This document shows, one piece after another, positions 33,346 to 40,617 of a stretch of 64,000 nucleotides of DNA; within the stretch, counting starts at the first letter, position 1, and each line of letters starts with the position of its first letter. Origin of the DNA: Pararobbsia silviterrae (GTDB lineage Bacteria > Pseudomonadota > Gammaproteobacteria > Burkholderiales > Burkholderiaceae); contig NZ_RBZU01000003.1 of assembly GCF_003628125.1 (NCBI RefSeq), forward strand, positions 1 through 64,000, read 5' to 3'. Made by a program: the position numbers and the translations under genes. The notes beneath the pieces are model-generated. The model was not told the origin of the DNA. It saw only the letters and a program-made list of their open reading frames with translations, and searched no databases.

Positions 33346-33515
33346 TTTTCTTTGGCTTCCTCGTCCGACAGTTGAAGCGGGATCAGCTCCTGCGCGATGG
33401 CGTATTCGATATTCGTAAGCAGCACGACCGATCCCGGCGGAGCTGCGGCCGTCTTTCGGTCGATATCTGCGACGATCTTTCGATCGCTTTCTCGGGCCAG
33501 ATAGATCGTCTTCAC
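33342..33515 (-). CDS. Small phage protein
   Basis: 57 residues from a GTG at 33515, chosen for GGAG eight bases upstream and a GTGA overlap with the preceding stop. Reads KTIYLARESDRKIVADIDRK; no family recognised. Part of an unbroken chain of overlapping early genes. Confidence 0.5.
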   Translation of the reverse strand: MKTIYLARESDRKIVADIDRKTAAAPPGSVVLLTNIEYAIAQELIPLQLSDEEAKEK

Positions 33516-33700
33516 GCGCTGTCTCCATGACCGCGCTGCATCTGATTGATCTGCCGTTGCGTAAAGCACAGGTACGGCACGCCGTGAATGATCGTGGCGC
33601 CGTCGTCGGCCTCGCAGGTCAGTTGGACGCGCGTCGCTTCGATCTGATACCCACAGACGCCGCCGAGCGCGAGGATGAACGCGAATTTGATGAGTTTCAT
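33512..33700 (-). CDS. Small protein with N-terminal membrane or signal helix
   Basis: 62 residues: LIKFAFILALGGVCGY hydrophobic start, then a polar domain with two Cys (LTCEAD and LCFTQRQ). Possibly periplasmic or membrane-tethered. No family recognised. Confidence 0.5.
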   Translation of the reverse strand: MKLIKFAFILALGGVCGYQIEATRVQLTCEADDGATIIHGVPYLCFTQRQINQMQRGHGDSA

Positions 33701-33806
33701 TGCTGGCTCCGTTTTAAGGGCGGAAATCGGCCGCTATCGGCGGCCAGTCGGGGCTCTGGGCGCTACCCCTGCACCACTTGCCGGTGAGGCAGGCCGGCCA
33801 TACTCG

Positions 33807-34118
33807 TTAAACGCGCAACGCGGTGCCAATCGAATCGATCCGCTCGCGCTCACGAGTCAGCAGCGCGGCGAGCTCTTGCAGATCGCAGATGATCGGAGCG
33901 TCGGAAGGAACGGGGGCCAACGAATTGATGCCGGATTCCCCTTTTTTCGACGGCGGCAAACTCACCGGCTGAAGTCGCTCCTCGATCATCGTCACCGACG
34001 CAGAAAGGGCATGGACGTGGGCAAACAAGGCGCGCACGAGCGACGCAGCTCCGTCCGACGGCGCCACATTGAAGTCTTGATGGGAGCCTTGATAGGATAA
34101 GTTGGCGTGCAGATTCAT
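33807..34118 (-). CDS. Phage early protein, unknown
   Basis: 103 residues with GGAG eight bases before the ATG. A helical segment VRALFAHVHALSASVTMIEE is followed by a Pro/Ser loop and helix LQELAALLTRERERI. No family recognised. Confidence 0.55.
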   Translation of the reverse strand: MNLHANLSYQGSHQDFNVAPSDGAASLVRALFAHVHALSASVTMIEERLQPVSLPPSKKGESGINSLAPVPSDAPIICDLQELAALLTRERERIDSIGTALRV

Positions 34119-34130
34119 GAATTTCTCCTT

Positions 34131-34613
34131 TCAGGTGAGATTGCGCTGTGCCCAGCGGGCGATGAGCAGGCTTTCGGCCCGGTTGTGATCCTTGGCGCGC
34201 TTGAGCTCGGGCAGATGGCCGTACATGCCGCGCGCGAGGGTAAGGGATGCGTCCTTGTCCGCGCTCAAGCCGAAAAATTTTTTCCACGTCGTCGGTGCGA
34301 CGCGCCGCACGTCATGCTTCTGGATACGCAGCACGGCGAGCACGCCAGCCTTCGTCGCTTCGAGCGCGGCGGCGCTGAGCATGCTTTTGCCGAACGGTGC
34401 CGCATGCTCGATGACGCAGATCGCGGACTCGTCCGCTTTCACGGCGCCGCGCATGAGCGCGTAGAACGCGAGCGCGTCGAACTCGCGCTTGATCGTGCCA
34501 TTGCCCTCGGTGGGCATCGTCGGCAGGTCGGCGATCAGTCGCACGGCGCCGTTGTCGTCGAGCACGCTGAGTGCGCCAGTCAGGCCAGGATCTATGGCCG
34601 CGATGATCGTCAT
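34131..34613 (-). CDS. RuvC-like Holliday-junction resolvase
   Basis: 160 residues from the ATG at 34613. Catalytic acids in order: Asp8 in IAAIDPGLTGALSV, Glu in VIEHAA, and a C-terminal DHNRAESLLIARW carrying the last Asp/Glu set. RuvC-like phage resolvases clear branched DNA before packaging. The size matches stand-alone RuvC. Coupled by ATGA to the gene upstream. Confidence 0.85.
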   Translation of the reverse strand: MTIIAAIDPGLTGALSVLDDNGAVRLIADLPTMPTEGNGTIKREFDALAFYALMRGAVKADESAICVIEHAAPFGKSMLSAAALEATKAGVLAVLRIQKHDVRRVAPTTWKKFFGLSADKDASLTLARGMYGHLPELKRAKDHNRAESLLIARWAQRNLT

Positions 34614-34834
34614 GCTGGCTTCTCCGCGAGACCGCGCCAATGTTCGCCCGCAAGTACGCGACCGTTTCCGAAGCCCGAGCGCATTTGGCGGGGCCCATAG
34701 CGCCAATGCTTCCCGTCGAAGTAAAAGCGCTCTGTTGGGCGCAGCGCATACGACCCCCAAAACGTCGCGTCGTACCAGCCGCGTCGAATCGGCTTGATGG
34801 AGGCGTGAATCCATGGTGTTAGGTTTTCGCTCAT
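34610..34834 (-). CDS. Small Trp-rich phage protein
   Basis: 74 residues rich in Trp, Arg and Gly: IRRGWYDATFWGSY, KHWRYGPRQMR, EHWRGLAEKPA. Pattern common in short early phage proteins (DUF551-like); role unknown. Overlaps neighbours by four bases at both ends. Confidence 0.6.
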   Translation of the reverse strand: MSENLTPWIHASIKPIRRGWYDATFWGSYALRPTERFYFDGKHWRYGPRQMRSGFGNGRVLAGEHWRGLAEKPA

Positions 34835-35112
34835 AGTTCCCTCCCAGGCCGGTGCAACGGCACGATGGCGCTGCGGCTCATGTCGATGAGCGCGGGCGTA
34901 TTCGGATTGGCGCGCGCGAATGCCTCGGTCGCTCGGCGCATCTCGTCGTCGGACCGCGCGTTGTCCATTGCTCGGCGGATCGCATAGTTCGCCTCACGCG
35001 CGCAAACGCTCTCTGCGGTCTCGGACAGGTCTGACCGTGTGACGACAGTCTCGCCACTGCGCCAGGGCAGCAGACGGGCTGTATCGGCTTTTGGCGTGCT
35101 GGATTGGCTCAT
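34831..35112 (-). CDS. Phage early protein, unknown
   Basis: 93 residues from the ATG at 35112 (ATGA overlap with the previous gene). Helical, charged: REANYAIRRAMDNARSDDEM. No family recognised. Member of the overlapping early operon. Confidence 0.55.
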   Translation of the reverse strand: MSQSSTPKADTARLLPWRSGETVVTRSDLSETAESVCAREANYAIRRAMDNARSDDEMRRATEAFARANPNTPALIDMSRSAIVPLHRPGREL

Positions 35113-35429
35113 GCTGACCTCCGCACCATCCGGTCCATGCATCCAGCGACGAGCCAGTCAACGCGCGGCCAGTTCGCGGGGAACTCCGGCTTGACCTGCT
35201 TCGGCGGGTTCAGGATCTCCTCCTCGGTCGCGTGGCGCCAGAAGATGACCTTGCTCGTCCCTTTGCCCTCCTCGCGCACGCGGATGATGGCGGCGGTCTT
35301 TTCCATCCCGAGCAGCACGCAGCTTGCGCGATTGCGCTGCACGCCGAGGAACTGTGCGATCTGCTCGGTGCTCTGCTCGCCGGCCGATTCAAGGTGTTCG
35401 AGGATGGCGGTCTGTGTTTTGCCTGGCAT
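35109..35429 (-). CDS. Winged-helix-like small DNA-binding protein
   Basis: 106 residues. The first half is a compact winged-helix pattern: KTQTAILEHLESAGEQSTEQ, then IAQFLGVQRNRASCVLLGME and strands IIRVREEG and KVIFWRHA. A regulatory or replication-helper role is plausible since it follows the helicase gene. Confidence 0.6.
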   Translation of the reverse strand: MPGKTQTAILEHLESAGEQSTEQIAQFLGVQRNRASCVLLGMEKTAAIIRVREEGKGTSKVIFWRHATEEEILNPPKQVKPEFPANWPRVDWLVAGCMDRMVRRSA

Positions 35430-35438
35430 TGCGGTCTC

Positions 35439-36398
35439 CTATCGGTTCCATTCCTGCTTCCAAGCGCCGCTGGCGAAGTCGATATACCGTCGACCCGCAC
35501 TCGGCCCTTCAAGAAGTTGCTGGCTGTCCTTGTCGAACCACAGCGACACCTTTCCTTCCCAGGTGAAATGCCGCTGCTTGGCGCAAATGAGGAACGAGTC
35601 GGGCAGCAGCACCAGTTCCTCGCGCTTTTTCTGATCGGCCTCGGTTTCGAGTTGCGTCTCCTTTCGCTTGTTGCGAAAGACGATGAGCACGTTGTCGACG
35701 AGGTCGGTGATTTCGCCCGCGCCCTTGACGCCGAATTTGTCGGGAACGTCGGTCTCGCGCTCGCCTTTGCGCAAGTGGTGCACGAGATGGATATGCAGCC
35801 CGGTGTCGCGCGCGAGCACGCACAAACCGTCAACGAAGGTCTTTTGGCCGTTGTAATCGTCCGGGGCGATGCCGCATTTCATGAGGCTGTCGATGACCAT
35901 GTGGTCGACGCCGAGCTCTTTGCGGCAGTAGCGCGAGACGGCGATCATGCGTTGCGGCGTCACGGCACCGCGATGCACGTACAGCCAAAGTCGATCGTCG
36001 GTCCAGCGGTGGAATCGCTCGATCAGTTCGATCGTCGGCAGATTCGAGCCCGCGGCCTGCCGGCACATGCGGCTCATCGTGGCTTCCGGCGCCATCTCGT
36101 GCGAGGCGATGCACGCGCGCGCGCCGCTGACCATGGCATTGAGCATCACGAAGCCAACAGCGCCCGACTTGCCATGGCCGTTGATGCCAGGCCATAGCGT
36201 CACTTCACCCGGGCGGAACATGATCCGGTTTTCGACCTTTCCCCAGGGGGTGGGTGTGCCGACGACCTGCTCGTCCTCGCCGTGAAAATATTGCGCGACA
36301 GCATCAGCCCAATCCGATGCGCGACGCACGTCGGCACGGCCGTCGTCTTCGTCGCTGGCGTACGCATTCCAGTCGATGTCGTCGGGGATCACGCGCAT
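35439..36398 (-). CDS. DnaB-type replicative helicase (RecA-like core)
   Basis: 319 residues from the ATG at 36398 (GGAGG seven bases upstream). Walker A GINGHGKSG (about 80-88), ASHEMAPEATMSRM, Walker B LGVDHMVIDSLMKCG, and HLVHHLRKGE, the family-4 helicase core without the N-terminal primase-binding domain. It follows the O-like gene, so it probably fills the lambda P/helicase slot or replaces DnaB at the phage origin. Confidence 0.82.
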   Translation of the reverse strand: MRVIPDDIDWNAYASDEDDGRADVRRASDWADAVAQYFHGEDEQVVGTPTPWGKVENRIMFRPGEVTLWPGINGHGKSGAVGFVMLNAMVSGARACIASHEMAPEATMSRMCRQAAGSNLPTIELIERFHRWTDDRLWLYVHRGAVTPQRMIAVSRYCRKELGVDHMVIDSLMKCGIAPDDYNGQKTFVDGLCVLARDTGLHIHLVHHLRKGERETDVPDKFGVKGAGEITDLVDNVLIVFRNKRKETQLETEADQKKREELVLLPDSFLICAKQRHFTWEGKVSLWFDKDSQQLLEGPSAGRRYIDFASGAWKQEWNR

Positions 36399-36877
36399 TT
36401 TTGTGCCTCCTGTGCGACAGCGAGAAAAGCGTGCGTCGCCGCGACGTACGGGATTGGCAGGGACTTTCCGAGTTCGGCCCACAGTAGCGAAGCGAGCTTT
36501 CCCCCGCCCGGGTAACGCACGAGGTCGACGCCGATCGGGAACCAGTCGAACAGCCGGAAGTCGCTGACCTGCGTCCAGTCGCCGCAATGCACTCGGGCTT
36601 GGCGCGGGAACGTGAGGACCATCGATGCGGGGACGACTGCAGCAATGTCGGCCAGCGCGCGCAGCAGTTCGCCAAACGGCACGGCGTGCGACGCGAATAC
36701 CTCGACATCCAGGCCCACCAGAGGGCGCCAGTCGTAAGCCTGCGAAGGCCGTGCGATCAGCGTCAAATTCGGAAACTCGAGTTTTCCGACGAGGCTGACG
36801 AGCACCGGGGATTCGGGCTTCTCGCCGCGCTGACGCATGGCGACCAACGGCTCGGCGTTTTGCGGATAGCGGGTCAT
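36389..36877 (-). CDS. Early phage protein, unknown
   Basis: 162 residues from the ATG at 36877, which overlaps the O-like stop. Mixed alpha/beta with YDWRPLVGLDVEVFASHAVP and LFDWFPIGVDLVRYPGGG. Sits between the initiator-like and helicase genes, so a replication helper is possible. No family recognised. Confidence 0.55.
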   Translation of the reverse strand: MTRYPQNAEPLVAMRQRGEKPESPVLVSLVGKLEFPNLTLIARPSQAYDWRPLVGLDVEVFASHAVPFGELLRALADIAAVVPASMVLTFPRQARVHCGDWTQVSDFRLFDWFPIGVDLVRYPGGGKLASLLWAELGKSLPIPYVAATHAFLAVAQEAQKCA

Positions 36878-37671
36878 AACGCACCTCGCATCCACTCGGC
36901 CTGCACTGGGTCGATAGACAGCGCAGAGGCGTGGCCGTCGAACCTCGACACGCCGATTGAACCCGCGTACTGCGCGAATTTCTCGGCGTTGAAGAGCGTC
37001 GACGGCCGCAGGTACTCGGACATTTTCGGGTCGTGCAGCCAGTCGCGCACCTTGGCGTCGACCACCGCGATCAACTGCTCGACGGTCGCTCCGTCCCGCA
37101 TCCTGGCGAAAACGAATTTCGTGTTCGACTCGACGACTTCGAAGTTTCGACCGGCCTTTTCGTTGAGGTGATCGATGACCGCGACAGCGTCGGGCAACAT
37201 ATTCTTTTCTTCTTCTCTTCTCTTCTCTTCTCTAGTCCGCTTTTTGTCCGCATCGCTTGCGGACGTTTCGCGGACAGATTGCGGACGCGTGTCCGCATTT
37301 CTTTCCTCTCTTTTGCGGACGGCCTCTTGGGCGCGACGCTTCGCAGATTTTCCGTTGTGCTCGTCAAACCTAGGCATGACAAGGGTTTCGCCGTCCTGCT
37401 CAAGCCAGCCCACGGAAATCATCGCGGCTGCGAAACCTTCAAATCCAATAAGACTATCGATCACATCGCTCGAATAGCCTTCGAGCCGACCGTCCTCGGA
37501 ATGAATGTCGAACAGTGACCACACCGCATGCAATGCACCGATCACTTGCAACTTGTCGGACACGCGTCCGCTTTCTGTCCGAGACTTGTCCGCTTTCAAT
37601 GCGGACAGAATGCGGACAACTTTCGGATGCGTTGCAAGGTCCGAACGCATTTTGATCCAGTCTGCTGCCAT
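36874..37671 (-). CDS. O-like phage replication protein
   Basis: 265 residues. N-terminal winged-helix part (DWIKMRSDLATHPKVVRIL, LEGYSSDVIDSLIGFEGFA), an Arg/Lys/Glu-rich linker (about 105-155), and a C-terminal module (AVIDHLNEKAGRNFEVV, MSEYLRPSTLFNAEKFAQY) matching the conserved phage replisome C-terminal (phg_2220_C) domain. Binds the origin and loads helicase. Its own coding DNA carries many GCGGAC repeats, see the repeat entry. The linker coincides with one repeat cluster. Confidence 0.8.
   Translation of the reverse strand: MAADWIKMRSDLATHPKVVRILSALKADKSRTESGRVSDKLQVIGALHAVWSLFDIHSEDGRLEGYSSDVIDSLIGFEGFAAAMISVGWLEQDGETLVMPRFDEHNGKSAKRRAQEAVRKREERNADTRPQSVRETSASDADKKRTREEKRREEEKNMLPDAVAVIDHLNEKAGRNFEVVESNTKFVFARMRDGATVEQLIAVVDAKVRDWLHDPKMSEYLRPSTLFNAEKFAQYAGSIGVSRFDGHASALSIDPVQAEWMRGAL
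37202..37618. repeat. Iteron-like GCGGAC repeats: candidate phage replication origin
   Basis: Eleven exact GCGGAC/GTCCGC hexamers in two clusters (37235-37321, seven copies; 37566-37618, four copies plus near matches), in both orientations and different reading frames of the O-like gene. A 32-base polypyrimidine tract (37202-37233) flanks cluster one. Lambda O also contains its iterons and an asymmetric tract within its gene, so this is a good origin candidate. Inferred. Confidence 0.6.
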
Positions 37672-37677
37672 GGCCTC

Positions 37678-37863
37678 TTACCTCGTCCCCTGCTGCTGTT
37701 CCATACGCTCGATCTGCTCGGGCGACCGTTTGTGAATCTCGGCGCACATGCGCGTGTAGGCGCGGCGACGGTCGGTGCCGTTGAGCGCCTGGACCATCTG
37801 CTGCGCGTATTCGGCAATACGTGCCTCGCGCGCGGCGTCGAGTTCTGCTTGAGCGTCATTCAT
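37678..37863 (-). CDS. Small helical early protein
   Basis: 61 residues from the ATG at 37863. Entirely helical and charged (ELDAAREARIAEYAQQMVQA, EQIERMEQQQ). Lies between the CII-position gene and the O-like gene. No family recognised. Confidence 0.5.
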   Translation of the reverse strand: MNDAQAELDAAREARIAEYAQQMVQALNGTDRRRAYTRMCAEIHKRSPEQIERMEQQQGTR

Positions 37864-37947
37864 ACGTAGCGACCCCGAATGTGTTGCAGGGCACAACATC
37901 TGCTGACGAGTCGGAATGACCGACTGGTGTGCAAAATTTTTTGGCGG

Positions 37948-38325
37948 TCATTGCGGGGCCACCTGAAGCGCACGCCGTAAAGCTGCGTTTTCTTCCCGCA
38001 GCAAGCGGTTCTCGCGCTCGGTTTCGGTCTCACGCCGACGCAACGTGTTCAGGTCATATCCGCGGTCGTGAATCATCCAGAGCAAGGGCGCATCGTTGCC
38101 GCAGAAATCCATGAGGCGCACGAACTTCGGCCAGATGACGCCCTCGCTCCCGTTCTGCCAGCGCGAGAACTGCCCCTTGTCGACGTTCAAATCGGTCTGT
38201 AGCGACTTGTCGAAGGCGTAGCCGCCAATCTCCGCGCAGAGTTCCAGAGCCGCGCCCAGGGTCTTCTTTCGCATCACTTCTTCCGGTCGAACCTCGACGG
38301 GAAAGCTCATTTGCGTTTGGTTCAC
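37948..38325 (-). CDS. CII-position regulator with HTH and leucine-zipper tail
   Basis: 125 residues from a GTG at 38325 (GAGG six bases upstream; a longer frame would start inside a terminator hairpin). Helix-turn-helix part: LGAALELCAEIGGYAFDKSL, then LNVDKGQFSRWQNGSEGV; it ends in a heptad helix (TEREN..LLREENAALRRAL). This family is common beside Burkholderia phage replication genes. Its place after a tR1-like terminator and before the replication gene is that of lambda cII. Activator role is inferred. Confidence 0.6.
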   Translation of the reverse strand: MNQTQMSFPVEVRPEEVMRKKTLGAALELCAEIGGYAFDKSLQTDLNVDKGQFSRWQNGSEGVIWPKFVRLMDFCGNDAPLLWMIHDRGYDLNTLRRRETETERENRLLREENAALRRALQVAPQ

Positions 38326-38373
38326 ATCTCGCCTCAAGCGTGTTGAGTGGCGTTGAGAGGCAAAAAAGCCGCC

Positions 38374-38396
38374 AAATAAAGGCACTCGAAAGTGCC
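38374..38396 (-). terminator. tR1-position terminator
   Basis: Stem GGCACT/AGTGCC with a TTCG loop followed on the minus strand by TTTATTT. It lies between the Cro-like operon and the CII-position gene, as tR1 in lambda. Confidence 0.75.
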
Positions 38397-38470
38397 GCGT
38401 TAGGAGGAGCCCCCAGCTATGTCAAGATTTCCGCTCTCACACATCAACCTGGACCCGACTGGAGGCTCCT

Positions 38471-38734
38471 GTGGACGAACTCACCCTGACTGCCCTGCAC
38501 GCCCACTTGCAGGCGTACTACGCCCTCGTGCGCGCTCTGCACGAAGCCGGCGTTTTGCCGGTGTCAGCAGTAGTGAACCAACTTGGCGATCGAGCGGATT
38601 TCGGAAAGACGCAGTTCTCCGAGTCAGAGAACCCAGTCTCTCGGGTGATCTACGACGGGCTGTTCGAGCTAGAGCAGCAGTACGAGAAATCGCGGCCATT
38701 TCGACCTGCACCCGGCCTTCGCGACGGTACGTAG
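38471..38734 (+). CDS. Small acidic protein convergent with the cro operon
   Basis: 87 residues from a GTG preceded by GGAGGCTCCT. Helical start TLTALHAHLQAYYALVRALH, then acidic FELEQQYEKSRPF. Codons have GC-rich third positions, as real genes here do. It overlaps a minus-strand gene almost completely, so only one of the two may be real. No family recognised. Confidence 0.45.
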   Translation: MDELTLTALHAHLQAYYALVRALHEAGVLPVSAVVNQLGDRADFGKTQFSESENPVSRVIYDGLFELEQQYEKSRPFRPAPGLRDGT

Positions 38735-38831
38735 CCTCGACGTCGAGGGGTTTGAGTTGCGCTCTCATGATTTCGCAGATCGCCTCAACACACGCCTTGA
38801 ACTCGGGGGTTTCTTTCAGGGCGCCCGTCAT
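38481..38831 (-). CDS. Third gene of the cro operon, uncertain 3' part
   Basis: 116 codons. The ATG overlaps the previous stop as ATGA, and the first 45 residues (ETPEFKACVEAICEIMRAQL) look protein-like, while the Arg-rich remainder is antisense to the 38471 gene and looks like shadow coding. The true product may end or be frameshifted near 38690. No family recognised. Confidence 0.4.
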   Translation of the reverse strand: MTGALKETPEFKACVEAICEIMRAQLKPLDVEATYRREGRVQVEMAAISRTAALARTARRRSPERLGSLTRRTASFRNPLDRQVGSLLLTPAKRRLRAERARGRSTPASGRAGQSG

Positions 38832-39022
38832 GGCGTCGCCTGCTGTTCGGCTTGCAGACGAGCACGAAGCTCTTTCGCCAAAGCGGGCGCGACGAGATTC
38901 ACGAGCAATGCGCTCGGCGACAACGCGGCCGGATCTGCCCGACCGACTGCCCGATGCACAGGATTCGAAGCGCGGTCAATCAGCGCGTCGATTTCATCCA
39001 AATCACGAAGGGAAAAGCTCAT
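38828..39022 (-). CDS. Small early protein after cro
   Basis: 64 residues from the ATG at 39022, ATGA-coupled to the Cro-like stop. Helical: SLRDLDEIDALIDRASNPVH and LVAPALAKELRARLQAE. No family recognised. Confidence 0.5.
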   Translation of the reverse strand: MSFSLRDLDEIDALIDRASNPVHRAVGRADPAALSPSALLVNLVAPALAKELRARLQAEQQATP

Positions 39023-39288
39023 GCCGTCGCCTGCTCGGTGGAGGGATGGCCAGGAGCGGTCAATTCGGGCCAGTGCGCGGCCCAATCGCTCGGGCGCAGA
39101 TCCCGACGGGTGATCTCGCCCTTCGTTGCCTGTTCGATCAACACGCATCGGACGGGTGCCACGGGACGTTCTCCGTTGGCCCACTGTTGGACCGTTTGAG
39201 GTTTAACCCCGGTCAGGCGCGCGAGTGCGGCCTTCCCGCCCACAAGTTCGCTGGCGCGCAGCACAGCAGCTTTCGATGAGGTATCCAT
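39019..39288 (-). CDS. Cro-like repressor (YdaS-type HTH)
   Basis: 89 residues from the ATG at 39288. HTH: LVGGKAALARLTGVKPQTVQ, then QWANGERPVAPVRCVLIEQA, the YdaS/Cro pattern. Divergent from the repressor gene across a palindromic operator region. A TATTCT hexamer ends only seven bases before the ATG, so the message may be nearly leaderless. Confidence 0.8.
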   Translation of the reverse strand: MDTSSKAAVLRASELVGGKAALARLTGVKPQTVQQWANGERPVAPVRCVLIEQATKGEITRRDLRPSDWAAHWPELTAPGHPSTEQATA

Positions 39289-39301
39289 GCGATCAAGAAT
39301 A

Positions 39302-39370
39302 AGGCAATACCTTAGCGAAAGCAAGGCATTGCCATACCTAACCGTGGGAATGCCTAATAAGGCAATGCTT
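39302..39370. promoter_or_regulatory. Immunity operators between cro and repressor genes
   Basis: AGGCANTGCCT-type 11-mers at 39302-39312 (AGGCAATACCT), 39324-39334 (AGGCATTGCCA), 39345-39355 (weak, TGGGAATGCCT) and 39360-39370 (AGGCAATGCTT). Centres lie 22, 21 and 15 bases apart. The same palindrome recurs perfectly twice at 40544-40579. Divergent promoters lie here. Confidence 0.8.
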
Positions 39371-39886
39371 ACGGGTCCAGAACTGGGCGCTGCCATCCGC
39401 GCCGCCATCAAAAAAAAGGGCCTCCTACAACGGGAGGTTGCTGCGACATTTGGCGTGGCCGTTCCGTCCGTTCAGGACTGGATGAAATACGGTCGCATCG
39501 ACAAAAAACATCTCCCCCGTCTCTTTTCTCTATTCGCTGATGTTGTGGGGCCGGAGCATTGGGGCCTTGAGCCTGGGCCGTTTACGGATGCGGTAATGAA
39601 ATCTGAAGGCCGGATTTCTCCGAATGACTCACTTGTTTCTTCTGGCGTAAAAAATCACTTACAAGATCGGGCTGCGATTCTCGCCGGCCAGATCGTTGCA
39701 GCGGTGACTAAGCATCAATTGGACGAGCGCGGTCTTGACCAGCTAGAAAAAGTCCTTAATCGCTTTGCCGCCCATGCCAAAGAAAACCTAACGCACGATG
39801 AGAGCGGAACGCTTGAAAGCGCGCGCGCGGCCAGACGAGGGGCAGAGAATGGTCAAAAATTGGGGCTCGGGAAACGATCTAAATAA
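39350..39886 (+). CDS. CI-like repressor lacking a cleavage domain
   Basis: 178 residues from the ATG at 39350 (39365 is an alternative; neither has a strong ribosome site and both sit within operator DNA). HTH: LGAAIRAAIKKKGLLQREVA, then ATFGVAVPSVQDW. The C-terminal half (about 90-178) is helical, with DERGLDQLEKVLNRFAAHAK, and has no S24 Ser/Lys self-cleavage motifs. It would maintain lysogeny, but RecA-stimulated self-cleavage is not expected. A short Rha/P2-C-like or antirepressor-controlled repressor is the alternative. Confidence 0.7.
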   Translation: MPNKAMLTGPELGAAIRAAIKKKGLLQREVAATFGVAVPSVQDWMKYGRIDKKHLPRLFSLFADVVGPEHWGLEPGPFTDAVMKSEGRISPNDSLVSSGVKNHLQDRAAILAGQIVAAVTKHQLDERGLDQLEKVLNRFAAHAKENLTHDESGTLESARAARRGAENGQKLGLGKRSK

Positions 39887-40082
39887 CGTCGTCTCGATGA
39901 ATGCTTTTAAGAGAGGCCCTGCATTTGGCACCCGCCGCAGCGGCGGTCGCCTTCAAATTCAAGAAGTACCAGGCGGCGCGCTGGACTATCAAATGCAAGG
40001 TGTGACAGCGCTCAACGCCCTCCCACTCCTTGAGTTAACGCTGTATCTGAGTGGCAGACTGCTTGATATCTATAGGGGATAG
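39849..40082 (+). CDS. Possible small gene after the repressor
   Basis: 77 codons starting at ATG 39849, overlapping the repressor stop by 38 bases. The body (GGRLQIQEVPGGALDYQMQG) is protein-like with a hydrophobic end (ALPLLELTLYLSGRLLDIY). No strong ribosome site; no family recognised. Confidence 0.4.
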   Translation: MVKNWGSGNDLNNVVSMNAFKRGPAFGTRRSGGRLQIQEVPGGALDYQMQGVTALNALPLLELTLYLSGRLLDIYRG

Positions 40083-40088
40083 ATTTTC

Positions 40089-40502
40089 ATGCTTCCAAAA
40101 GCTTTCCGACCATGCACCTTAGCAGCCTTCATATTGACAGGTTGCGCTATCTCGCCATCGCCCGAAAAGCTGGCGATGATGGCCGCGCAAGAGACGACTC
40201 CGAATCTCTGCGCGATTCTCTTGTTGGGTGGGAAGCCAGCTGTTCTAAACGCCGCGCAGAACGAAATAATCAACCGAAACGCGCAGTGCGATTGGGATCA
40301 AGCTCGCGCCATCGCGGATATGCACATTCGACAGCAGCAAGCGCAAGCCGAGGCTGACCAAGCTCGCTCGGCGCAAATGCTTGCAATCCTTGGGGCAGCT
40401 GCCGCGATTCAACAGGCCAAGACACCGCCGCCGACATATCAGCCTCCCGTTACTACAAATTGCCATTGGGCTGGCAATCTCTGGACCTGCACTAGCTTCT
40501 AA
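40089..40502 (+). CDS. Prophage-encoded lipoprotein (moron)
   Basis: 137 residues: lipobox LTGC (Cys19), helical body with Gln/Ala-rich segment (AQAEADQARSAQMLAILGAA), and a Cys-containing end (TTNCHWAGNLWTCTSF). Placed on the repressor strand in the immunity region, where genes expressed in the lysogen are found. It may alter the envelope or exclude other phages. No family recognised. Confidence 0.6.
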   Translation: MLPKAFRPCTLAAFILTGCAISPSPEKLAMMAAQETTPNLCAILLLGGKPAVLNAAQNEIINRNAQCDWDQARAIADMHIRQQQAQAEADQARSAQMLAILGAAAAIQQAKTPPPTYQPPVTTNCHWAGNLWTCTSF

Positions 40503-40543
40503 CTCGCCGTCTCCCCATATCTGTTTTGCTCGCCCAAAAAATA

Positions 40544-40584
40544 AGGCAATGCCTATTGACACGAAATAAGGCAATGCCTACACT
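40544..40584 (+). promoter_or_regulatory. PL-like promoter overlapped by two operators
   Basis: TTGACA (40556-40561), 17-base spacer, TACACT (40579-40584). AGGCAATGCCT occurs exactly at 40544-40554 and 40569-40579, the second filling the spacer. The same operator lies at the repressor/cro region, so the phage repressor should shut this promoter. Drives the recombination genes. Confidence 0.85.
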
Positions 40585-40617
40585 TCCTCTCACGCACCCA
40601 CCAACCGAGAGGACGCC

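Noticed and set aside
37910-37950. Inverted repeat AATGACCG/CGGTCATT with 19-base loop before the O-side genes
   Set aside because: Arms are only eight bases, the loop is long and no clean U-tract follows, so I cannot call it a terminator or operator.
38419-39279. 286-codon plus-strand frame opposite the cro operon
   Set aside because: Overlaps the HTH-containing Cro-like gene and coupled small genes on the other strand; no ribosome site or domain.
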